Positions 42,145-51,505 of a stretch of DNA of 64,000 nucleotides are shown here, in pieces; position 1 is the stretch's first letter; the number at the start of each line of letters is the position of its first letter. The notes under the pieces are model-generated. The model searched no databases, was not told the origin of the DNA, and saw only the letters and a list, made by a program, of their open reading frames with translations. The stretch covers positions 992,001-1,056,000 of the forward strand of contig CAWBJW010000002.1 of assembly GCA_963789255.1 (NCBI GenBank). Reading direction: 5' to 3'. This DNA comes from DATARH01 sp963789255 (GTDB lineage: Bacteria > Pseudomonadota > Alphaproteobacteria > ATCC43930 > CGMCC-115725). Position numbers and translations under genes: made by a program.

Positions 42145-42604
42145 TCAGAGCGCGAGCTTATAGCCCTCATGCGTCGCCTCAAAGCCGAGCGCCTCATAGA
42201 AGCCGTGCGCGCCCGTACGGCGCTTGTCGCTGGTGGGGCTGAACGAGGCCGCAGCCGCGTTTGCGGCATTCCTCGACCGCCCACAGCAGCATCGCGCGGC
42301 CGATGCCCGCGCCGCGCCCGCCGGCGGCAACCCGCACGCCCTCGATCTGGCCGCGCCACATGCCGCGCCGGGCGAGCCCGGGGATGAAGCTGGCCTGCAC
42401 AACCCCGATCACCCGCCCGTCATGTTCGGCAACCGCGAGCAGCTGGTTGGGATCGCGCTCGACAGCGGCGAAAGCCGCGGCATAGCGCGGGTCGAGCCCC
42501 GCCCCGACGCTCTCGCGCCCGCTGCCGATCGGATCGTCGGCAAGGAGCGCAACGATCGCTTCCAGATCGTCGGCTGCGGCCCGACGGAATGCGACTGAGG
42601 TCAT
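42145..42604 (-). CDS. GNAT family N-acetyltransferase (one frameshift)
   Basis: About 153 residues after correction. VAFRRAAADDLEAIVALLADD at the N-terminus, GVVQASFIPGLARRGMWRGQIEGVRV and the acetyl-CoA loop AAGGRGAGIGRAML are classic GNAT. The C-terminal helix FYEALGFEATHEGYKL is in a second frame; an indel near 42240 (between CRKRGCG and SDKRRTGAHG) explains it. Substrate unknown. Confidence 0.82.
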
Positions 42605-42784
42605 CGCCCGGTTCCTCTATGAAGTCGATCGCGCGGTCAATTCGTCATCCCCCGGCCTGACCGGGGATCCCCAACGGCGTGTTGATCGGGGCGAGGCTTG
42701 ACATTGCGTCATCCCATATACATTTCATTGCGAAGATTGTTAATTAATTTAATTGCGGCGTTGAGATCCATGCCTGGAGGAATT

Positions 42785-42857
42785 CCCTGCTCGACGCAAA
42801 AAAACTCCCTGCTCGACGCAAAAAAACTCCCTGCTCGATGCAAAAAACTCCCTGCTC
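42785..42857. repeat. 22-base tandem repeat, about 3.3 copies
   Basis: The unit begins CCCTGCTCGACGC and ends with an A-run and CT. Two perfect 22-base copies are followed by a 21-base copy with one T for C and a partial fourth. Each unit holds the same TCCCTG core as the family B repeat that follows at 42913-42946. Confidence 0.85.
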
Positions 42858-42912
42858 TGCGATCCCTGTCGAGGACATAAACTAAAGGAAAACAGGAGGT
42901 TAACCCTGGCGA

Positions 42913-42946
42913 GCGAAAAATTCCCTGTTCTCAGGGAATGTCGCCG
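42913..42946. repeat. dispersed ATTCCCTG hairpin repeat (family B)
   Basis: GCGAAAAATTCCCTGTTCT continues to a mirrored AGGGAAT and TCGCCG. It matches the element at 11400-11433 with only two substitutions visible. The stem TTCCCTG/CAGGGAA spans 42921-42938. Confidence 0.8.
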
Positions 42947-42953
42947 TGCCCCG

Positions 42954-44234
42954 TCAGCCCCGCGGCAACCCCCGGCCGCGCTGCACGGCGGCGGGGCCGT
43001 GGCGGCGGCGGATGTCGTCGATCGCGTCCTCGAGGCGGCGCGGGCGCCCATCGCTATCGAACAGGGTGGGAAGATCGGCGGCGGCGCTGTCGACGAGGCC
43101 GTCGGCGCCGACCCCGATCAGGCGAAACCGAGTGGTGCCGTCGGCTTCGCCGGCCAACAGGTGACGTGCGGTGCGGTAGAGCGTATCGGCGAGCTGGGTC
43201 GGGTCGGCGAGGCGGCGCGAGCGGGTGCGCAGGCGGAAATCGGCGGTCTTGAGCTTCAAGGTTACGCTGCCGGCGGCGAGCCTTCCCTCCTTGAGGCGGG
43301 CCGAGACCTTCTCGCACAGCGGCCACAGCGTGCGTCCCAGCGCCTCGGCGTCGGATTCGTCGCGGGCGAAGGTGGTCTCGGCCGAGATCGAGCGCGCCGG
43401 GCCGTCGGGGTCGACGCGGCGGTCGTCCTCGCCCTGTGCCAGCTGCGCCAGGCGCTGCCCGAGCCGGCCGTAGCGCGTCGCCAGCTCGCGCGGATCGCGC
43501 GCGCGCAGCTGTCCGATCCTCGTGATGCCGTCGGCGGCGAGGCGGCGTTGCGTCGCGCCGCCGACGCCCCACAGCCAGCCGACCGGCTTGTCGGCGAGAA
43601 AGGATACCGCCTCGGCCCGGCCGATCACCGCGAAGCCGCGCGGCTTGTCGAGATCGGAGGCGAGCTTGGCGAGAAACTTGTTGTAGCTGAGCCCGATCGA
43701 GACGGTGATGCCGAGCGAATTTTCGATGCGCCGCGCGAGCGCAGCGAGGAGCTGCGCCGGGATGGCGCCGTGCACTGCCTCGGTGCCGGCGAGATCGAGA
43801 AACGCCTCGTCGATCGACAACGGCTCGACGAGCGGCGTGAGGCGCTGCATCTCGGCCCGCACGGCGCGGCCAACCGCGCGGTATTTCGCCATCTCCGGGC
43901 GGATCGCCACCGCGTCGGGGCAGAGGGCGAGCGCCTTGAACATCGGCATCGCCGAGCGCACGCCATAAAGCCGCGCGACATAGCAGCAGGCCAGCACAAC
44001 GCCGCGCGCGCCGCCGCCGACGATCACCGGAAGCTCGGCCAGCTCCGGCCGGTCGCGCTTCTCGACCGTCGCGTAGAAGGCGTCGCAATCGAGATGGGCG
44101 ATGGCGAGCTCGGCCAGTTCGTCGTGCGCGACAAGGCGCGGCGAACCGCAGTCGGGGCAGCGCCCCGGCAACTCCGACGGCATCGAAGGCGGCGCGGCCA
44201 GGGCGGCGCAGTCGCGGCACAGGACGGCGGTCAT
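42954..44234 (-). CDS. dinB: DNA polymerase IV, zinc-finger type
   Basis: 426-residue Y-family translesion polymerase. A short N-terminal four-cysteine module (LCRDCA ... GRCPDCGSPRL) is typical of the alphaproteobacterial form. The catalytic core follows: AIAHLDCDAFYATVEKRD with the first metal Asp, VVLACCYVARLYGVRSAMP, PLSIDEAFLDL with the Asp-Glu pair, ISIGLSYNKFLAKLASDLDKP-like block (here VSIGLSYNKFLAK) and the little finger. The ATG at 44234 overlaps the ROK stop, so a fused open frame into the ROK gene is not real. Makes bypass past damage or stalled forks. Confidence 0.92.
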   Translation of the reverse strand: MTAVLCRDCAALAAPPSMPSELPGRCPDCGSPRLVAHDELAELAIAHLDCDAFYATVEKRDRPELAELPVIVGGGARGVVLACCYVARLYGVRSAMPMFKALALCPDAVAIRPEMAKYRAVGRAVRAEMQRLTPLVEPLSIDEAFLDLAGTEAVHGAIPAQLLAALARRIENSLGITVSIGLSYNKFLAKLASDLDKPRGFAVIGRAEAVSFLADKPVGWLWGVGGATQRRLAADGITRIGQLRARDPRELATRYGRLGQRLAQLAQGEDDRRVDPDGPARSISAETTFARDESDAEALGRTLWPLCEKVSARLKEGRLAAGSVTLKLKTADFRLRTRSRRLADPTQLADTLYRTARHLLAGEADGTTRFRLIGVGADGLVDSAAADLPTLFDSDGRPRRLEDAIDDIRRRHGPAAVQRGRGLPRG

Positions 44235-45180
44235 CCCGACTCCTCCGGCGGCCACAGCCAGGCCGCGCCGCGCACGCCCGCTCGAATCGCCATGGCGCGG
44301 CGGCAACAGGCGGGTCACCACCGTATCGGAGAAGATGTGACGCCCCCAGCGGCGCGGCACCTCGTCATACAGCACGGCGAGGGAGGAGAGCCCGCCGCCG
44401 AGGACGATGGCGTCGGGATCGATCAGGTTGATGACCCCGGCGAGAGCGCGGGCGAGCCGGTCGACGTAGCGATCGAGCGTCGCCCGGCAGGCGGGATCGC
44501 CCGCAGCGGCTCCGACGGCGATCTTCGGCCCGGCGAGATCATCCCCGCCGTGATCATGCCCGCCGTGGCGGCGATGGTCGCCGGCCAGCCCCGGCCCCGA
44601 CAGAAAGGTCTCGATGCAGCCGCTACGGCCGCAATAGCAGGCCGGCCCCGGCAATTCGTCCGGTTGCGGCCCAAATGGCGATGGCGGCAGCGGGTTGTGG
44701 CCCCATTCGCCGGCGATCGCGTTGGCGCCGACGAGCGAGCTGCCCGCCGATCACGATGCCGCCGCCAACCCCGGTGCCGAGGATGACCCCGAACACCGTG
44801 CCAAGGCCGCAAGCCGCGCCGTCGATCGCTTCCGACAAGGCGAAGCAATTGGCGTCGTTGGCAAAGCGGACCGGGCGGCCGAGCGCGGCCTCGACGTCGC
44901 GGCCGAGCGGCCGGCGGTTGAGCCAGGTCGAATTGGCGTTCTTGACCAGCCCGCTCCCGGCGACAATTGTTCCGGGTATGCCGACCCCGATCGAAGCGCG
45001 AGCGCCGATTTCGCTCTCGATCGCCTCGACGATGCCGGCGAGCGCCGCGATCGTGCCACGATAGTCGCCGGCGGGGGTGGCGATTCGGCGGCGCGCCCGA
45101 ATCGCGCCCTCCCGGTCGATCGCCGCCGCCTCGATCTTGGTGCCGCCGAGATCAATGCCGATGCGAAATGTCGCAGCCAT
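44231..45180 (-). CDS. ROK family sugar kinase (two frameshifts)
   Basis: About 316 residues, a cytoplasmic ATP-dependent hexose kinase (fructokinase or N-acetylglucosamine kinase group). FRIGIDLGGTKIEAAAID is the phosphate-binding motif, VGIPGTIVAGSG and FANDANCFALSEA carry the catalytic Asp, LGTGVGGGIVIGG follows, and CYCGRSGCIETFLSGPG is the ROK zinc motif. Indels near 44715 and 44275 shift the frame; correction ends the protein in WLWPPEESG with a stop that overlaps the dinB start (ATGA). ATG 45180 gives MAATFRIG. Exact sugar unknown. Confidence 0.85.
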
Positions 45181-45398
45181 GGTTCCGCACTCGCAGGATC
45201 GGGTTGATTTGCCGGGCCGTTGGTGTTCGTCTTGCGTCCCGGTTGCCGCTTTTGCCGGCATCGTGCCCGACGGTTACCGATTGTTAAACCTAGTTGCGTA
45301 AAAACGGTCGGCGTGGGATTGCGAGGGTTCCGCCGGACGTGGGGCCCAGCGTGCTACGGCGCAGCCGCGATCGGCGGCATTTGCGGGGCCAGGCGAGG
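45181..45398. other. intergenic region, nothing seen
   Basis: About 220 bases between divergent ROK kinase and divK genes. Both promoters must lie here; no clear box was identified. Confidence 0.35.
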
Positions 45399-45809
45399 AT
45401 GATGGTCGAAGCGATGAGTCTGAACGCCAATCTCGGCCCGCGAGCGGCGAAGAAGGTGTTGATCGTCGAGGACAATGACCTCAACATGAAGCTCTTCAAC
45501 GACCTTCTCGAAGCGCATGGCTATCTCACCTTGCAGACGAAGGACGGGGTTGAGGCACTTCGCTTGGCGCGAACGCATCGGCCGGACCTGATCCTGATGG
45601 ACATTCAGCTGCCCGAAGTATCCGGGCTCGAGGTTACCAAATGGCTCAAGGAGGACGATGATCTGCGGTCCATCCCGGTGATTGCGGTGACCGCTTTTGC
45701 CATGAAGGGCGACGAGGAGAAAATTCGCGACGGCGGCTGCGAGGCCTATATAGCCAAGCCGATTTCGGTGGCGAGCTTCATGCGTACCGTCGAGCGCTTT
45801 CTCCCCTGA
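45399..45809 (+). CDS. divK: single-domain response regulator DivK
   Basis: 136-residue receiver-only protein. VLIVEDNDLNMKLFNDLLEAHGY, the phospho-Asp in LILMDIQLPEVSGLEVTKWLK, AVTAFAMKGDEEKI and the Lys in AYIAKPISV match DivK, which in Caulobacter passes the cell-polarity signal between PleC/DivJ kinases and DivL-CckA. It is followed at once by pleD, the conserved divK-pleD pair. The ATG at 45399 has AGGCGAGG upstream; ATG at 45414 (MSLNANLG) is an alternative. Confidence 0.9.
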   Translation: MMVEAMSLNANLGPRAAKKVLIVEDNDLNMKLFNDLLEAHGYLTLQTKDGVEALRLARTHRPDLILMDIQLPEVSGLEVTKWLKEDDDLRSIPVIAVTAFAMKGDEEKIRDGGCEAYIAKPISVASFMRTVERFLP

Positions 45810-45828
45810 TGAGGGAAATATCCGGCTA

Positions 45829-47214
45829 ATGACCGCCCGTGTCCTGGTCGTCGACGACGTCGATCTCAACGTCAAGCTGCTCGAAGCCAAGCTGGCCAGC
45901 GAGTATTTCGAGGTCACCAGCGCGCATAACGGCCCGCGCGCGCTCGATATCGCCGATAGCGAGCTGCCCGATATCATCCTCTTAGATGTGATGATGCCGC
46001 GGATGGACGGCTTTGAGGTGTGCCGCCGGCTCAAGGCGAACCCGCGCACCGCCGATATCCCGGTCGTGATGGTGACCGCGTTGTCCGAGGTCACCGACCG
46101 CCTGCGCGGCCTGGAGGCGGGCGCCGACGATTTCCTGACCAAGCCGGTGAGCGATATCGCCCTGTTCGCGCGCGTGCGCTCGCTGGTGCGCCTGAAGCGG
46201 ATGATGGATGAGCTGCGCTTGCGCGAAGAGGTTTGCGGCCGCTTCAGCAGCGAAGATGCGAGCGACAGTCCCACCGAGGATGCCGGTGCCGCGCATATCC
46301 TGCTCATCGAAGAACAGGGATTTGCGGCATCGCGGATCATCGAGACGCTGACGCCGGTCGCCGCCTCGGTGCTGCGCGCGTCATCCTGTGCCGAGGCGCA
46401 AAGCCTGCTCGATGATTCGGTCGAGTTGGTTATCGCCAGCCTGTCGATGTCCGATGGCGACCCGTTGCGGCTCGTCTCGCAGTGGCGGGCGAACGAGAGC
46501 TCGCGCCAGCTGCCGGTGTTGCTGATGGCCGATGACAGCGAGTTGCCGCGCCTCGCCAAGGGCCTCGATCTCGGCGCCAACGACTACTTGATCCGCCCGG
46601 TCGATCGCAACGAACTGCTGGCCCGGGTGCGCACCCAAATCCGCCGCAAACGCCTGCAGGAACGGCTGCGTAAGAATTACGACCGCAGCTTGTCCCTGGC
46701 GCTGACCGACGAGCTGACCGGGCTGTACAATCGCCGCTACCTCTTCGCCCATCTGAGCGAGGTACTGGGGCGAATACCGGAGAGCGGCAACGAGACTGCG
46801 CTGATGCTCTTCGACATCGATCATTTCAAGCAGGTCAACGACCGTTTCGGCCACCCCGCGGGCGACGAGGTCCTGCGGGAACTTGCCGGCCGCGCGATGC
46901 GCCAGGTGCGCAGCGTCGACCTGGTGGGTCGCCTGGGCGGCGAGGAATTTGTCGTGGTGATGCCCGAAACCAGCCTCTCGGGTGCCGTTGTCGTCGCCGA
47001 GCGGCTTCGCGCTGCGGTGGCCGACGAGCCCTTCATCCTGAAAGAAAACGGCGGAAAGCTGCCGATCACGGTCAGCGTCGGCATTGCGGTGACCGGCGTC
47101 GAAAAGGAGACGCAGGAGAGCCTGTTGAAGCGCGCCGACGAGGCGCTCTATGCGGCCAAAAATGCCGGCCGCAATCGGGTCGTCGCGTTCGCCGACAAGC
47201 GCGACGCCGCATAG
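45829..47214 (+). CDS. pleD: diguanylate cyclase response regulator PleD
   Basis: 461 residues: receiver (VLVVDDVDLN, LLDVMMPRMDGFE, VTALSEVTDRLRG, FLTKPV), a second degenerate receiver (about 150-275), and a GGEEF domain from about 300. The active-site GGEEF is intact (LGGEEFVVVMPE) and the upstream RxxD inhibitory site reads RSVD, so product inhibition by c-di-GMP is expected. It makes c-di-GMP and drives polar development in relatives. Starts 19 bases after divK, in the conserved divK-pleD-rpmG order. Confidence 0.93.
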   Translation: MTARVLVVDDVDLNVKLLEAKLASEYFEVTSAHNGPRALDIADSELPDIILLDVMMPRMDGFEVCRRLKANPRTADIPVVMVTALSEVTDRLRGLEAGADDFLTKPVSDIALFARVRSLVRLKRMMDELRLREEVCGRFSSEDASDSPTEDAGAAHILLIEEQGFAASRIIETLTPVAASVLRASSCAEAQSLLDDSVELVIASLSMSDGDPLRLVSQWRANESSRQLPVLLMADDSELPRLAKGLDLGANDYLIRPVDRNELLARVRTQIRRKRLQERLRKNYDRSLSLALTDELTGLYNRRYLFAHLSEVLGRIPESGNETALMLFDIDHFKQVNDRFGHPAGDEVLRELAGRAMRQVRSVDLVGRLGGEEFVVVMPETSLSGAVVVAERLRAAVADEPFILKENGGKLPITVSVGIAVTGVEKETQESLLKRADEALYAAKNAGRNRVVAFADKRDAA

Positions 47215-47242
47215 CTCCGGAAGCAGATCCCCGGGCGCCGGA

Positions 47243-47410
47243 CTATTTGATCTTCGCTTCCTTGAAGATGACGTGCTTGCGCGCGACGGGATCGAACTTC
47301 TTCAGCTCGAGCTTGTTGGTCTTGGTCCGCGGGTTCTTTTTGGTAACATAGAAAAACCCCGTATCAGCGCTGCTAACCAGCTTGATGAGGACAGTGCTCG
47401 TCTTTGCCAT
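47243..47410 (-). CDS. rpmG: 50S ribosomal protein L33
   Basis: 55-residue large-subunit protein read on the minus strand: MAKTSTVLIKLVSSADTGFF, then YVTKKNPRTKTNKLELKKFD and a basic end RKHVIFKEAKIK. This is the L33 family without the zinc-binding cysteines (C- form). Convergent with pleD, as in many alphaproteobacteria. Found by reading the gap by eye. Confidence 0.95.
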   Translation of the reverse strand: MAKTSTVLIKLVSSADTGFFYVTKKNPRTKTNKLELKKFDPVARKHVIFKEAKIK

Positions 47411-47433
47411 TGGCGGCCTCGCGGGGTTCGAAT

Positions 47434-49086
47434 TTAGTGCGGGCGTGAAGATAGCGTACGATTGACGTCTGTCAAGGCAAGCGCCGGCGACCGGCCGGCG
47501 GGCGCGCTTTGCGCGAGCTGGGTGGCGGTGGGCAACGCATGCAGCGCCTCGCTATAGAGCTTGGGGTCGGCGAGCATCCGCTCGGCCAGCGTCAGGTCGA
47601 TGGCGGGGCGGGCGTGGCGCGGCGGGCACGAGCCGCGCAGCTCGGACCAGCCGCGCTCATCGAGCGAGGCGCGCGGGCGCAGCATCAGCCCGGCACCCGG
47701 CATTGCCGCGGCAACCCGCTGGAGCCCGGTCGCAAGCCCGTTTGCGTCGTTCCCCGGATCGGCAGTGCACACTGTCGGCACCACCCCGTGCCACTGCAAA
47801 AAATAGCCCGACGGGGTAATGAGCCGCGCCCAGGTCACAATCAGATCGCCATCATTGGGCAGGCGCATCACGGTTTGCACCGTGCCCTTGCCGTAAGAGG
47901 AAGTGCCGATCACGACGGCGCGCCCGATGTCCTGGAGCGCCGCAGCCACGATCTCCGACGCCGAGGCGGAGCCGCCGTTGATCAGGACCACGATCGGCAG
48001 GTGCGGGGCGATGCTGTCCCCTTTGGCGGCGAAATATTGGTGGCTGGCCGGGTTCCGCCCGACCGTCGATACGATCGGGCCGTCATGAACAAACAGATCG
48101 GCGAGGCTGACCGCCTGGTCGAGCAGGCCGCCGGGATTGCCGCGCAGGTCGAGCACGATGCCGGCGAGCCGCCCGTCGGTCTGGCGCTGCGCTTCAGCCA
48201 AGCCCGCGGCCACGCGCTGGGTCGTGGTGTGGTTGAAGCTGGCGATCTGGAACACGGCGATGTCGCCGGCGCGCGACATGGTCACGGCCGGCAGTACGAC
48301 ATAATCCCGATGCAGCCGCAGGACGCGCGCCTGCGTTATGCCGGGGTGCGAGACGCTGACCGCGACCGTGCTGCCGATCGGTCCGCGTAGCCGGTGAACG
48401 ATATCCTCATGCCGGCACCCCGCGGTGGATACCCCATCGATCGCGACGATCTGGTCGTCGGGGCGGATGCCGGCACGATCGGCCGGGCCGTGCGGGGTGA
48501 TCGCGGTGACGCGGAACGTGTCGCCGGTCGTGTCGAGGGTGACCCCGATCCCGCTGAAGCCGTCGCGCGCGGCACGCTGATCGCGTGCCACCTCGGGAGT
48601 CGCGTAGCGCGAGAAGCCGTCGAGCGCCGCAGTCATGCCGTCGAGCACGGCTTTGTCGATGGTCTCCTGCGGCAGCGCGGCGAGGCGGGGAGAGGCTTCT
48701 TTCGCAGTCTTGACCAGGTTGGCGACCAAATCGCCCCATTCGCCGCTGTTCATCCTGGCCGGCATCGCAAAGAGGCCGATGTCGCGGCCGTTATAGCTGA
48801 GCTCGAGCGCATCCTGGGCGCCGGTGGCAACGCCGTCGCTGACAGCGAGCTTGCCGTCGAGCCACGACAGCCGCGACGCTCCGGACAGGGCAACGCGACG
48901 GCTTGACACCGGCTCGACGTAGAGACCGGTGATGTCGTCGAGCCCGCGAGCGAAAAGCTGCCCCTCGGCATCCGCCGGAACCCGCTCTTGTCCGACGCAG
49001 CCGGCCAGCGCGACAACGGCGAGGACCAAGCCCGCCCGCGCGATGGCGGAGGCCGGCCGCAAATAAGGCAGTGAGCGAAACGACAC
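47434..49086 (-). CDS. S41 family C-terminal processing peptidase, lipoprotein
   Basis: 550-residue periplasmic serine protease, CtpA/Prc-like. The signal peptide ends in a lipobox (VVALAGC), so it is a predicted lipoprotein. A PDZ domain lies near 185-270 (SGIGVTLDTTGDTFRVTAI, GPADRAGIRPDDQIVAIDG). The protease domain has VLDLRGNPGG, the catalytic Ser in INGGSASASE (near 385) and the Lys in SYGKGTVQ (near 408). Lies between rpmG and rnr, where related genomes vary. Confidence 0.9.
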   Translation of the reverse strand: MSFRSLPYLRPASAIARAGLVLAVVALAGCVGQERVPADAEGQLFARGLDDITGLYVEPVSSRRVALSGASRLSWLDGKLAVSDGVATGAQDALELSYNGRDIGLFAMPARMNSGEWGDLVANLVKTAKEASPRLAALPQETIDKAVLDGMTAALDGFSRYATPEVARDQRAARDGFSGIGVTLDTTGDTFRVTAITPHGPADRAGIRPDDQIVAIDGVSTAGCRHEDIVHRLRGPIGSTVAVSVSHPGITQARVLRLHRDYVVLPAVTMSRAGDIAVFQIASFNHTTTQRVAAGLAEAQRQTDGRLAGIVLDLRGNPGGLLDQAVSLADLFVHDGPIVSTVGRNPASHQYFAAKGDSIAPHLPIVVLINGGSASASEIVAAALQDIGRAVVIGTSSYGKGTVQTVMRLPNDGDLIVTWARLITPSGYFLQWHGVVPTVCTADPGNDANGLATGLQRVAAAMPGAGLMLRPRASLDERGWSELRGSCPPRHARPAIDLTLAERMLADPKLYSEALHALPTATQLAQSAPAGRSPALALTDVNRTLSSRPH

Positions 49087-49249
49087 CCCCTGGCTCCTCC
49101 CTGTTCAACAACCGGCGCGCCCTTCTGGTGGGGCACATCCAGGCAACTCACGGGGGTGCCCGCCCCAGCGGTTCTCCCCTGAACAGCGTTCAGATTAGAT
49201 GGCCGGGCGGTCGGGATCAACGGCGGAAAAATCTCTTTGATCGAAGCGG
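49087..49249. other. intergenic region, nothing seen
   Basis: 163 bases between the RNase R stop and the peptidase start on the minus strand. No repeat recognised. Confidence 0.3.
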
Positions 49250-51322
<2,073 letters not shown>

Positions 51323-51377
51323 TCTCGCTTATCCCCGACGGCTGGAAAGAAGCGGCAGTGCGGCGTAGAAGCGCTCG

Positions 51378-51490
51378 CGCGTCCTTCGAGACGGCGCTTC
51401 GCGCCTCCTCAGGATGACGTAAGCTTGTGATAGCATTGAGAAAGAGCGTCATCCTGAGGAGCCCGCAACGCGGGCGTCTCGAAGGACGCG
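51378..51490. repeat. inverted pair of palindromic repeats (family A)
   Basis: CGTCCTTCGAGACGGCGCTT and CTCCTCAGGATGACG on the left are mirrored by CGTCATCCTGAGGAG and CGTCTCGAAGGACGCGC on the right, with about 25 AT-rich bases between. Same arrangement as 3419-3528 and 59877-59989. It sits between topA and the shortened rnr. Confidence 0.88.
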
Positions 51491-51505
51491 CGCTGCTCAT
51501 CCCGG

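Larger units (their letters stand above)
42605..42953. other. AT-richer intergenic region with repeats
   Basis: About 350 bases between the acetyltransferase and dinB, clearly lower in GC than its surroundings. It contains a family G fragment (GTCATCCCCCGGCCTGACCG, near 42643), the 22-base tandem array and a family B hairpin. Confidence 0.6.

Noticed and set aside
42785..42857. Possible CRISPR array
   Set aside because: Units are 22 bases directly adjacent with no unique spacers, and no cas genes are near.
42954..44654. Apparent fusion of ROK kinase and DinB into one 566-codon frame
   Set aside because: The ROK frame is out of phase near its end by an indel; correction ends ROK with a stop overlapping the DinB ATG. 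Two separate genes.
47211..47242. Terminator between pleD and rpmG
   Set aside because: Only a 5-base TCCGG/CCGGA stem with no T-run; too weak to call.
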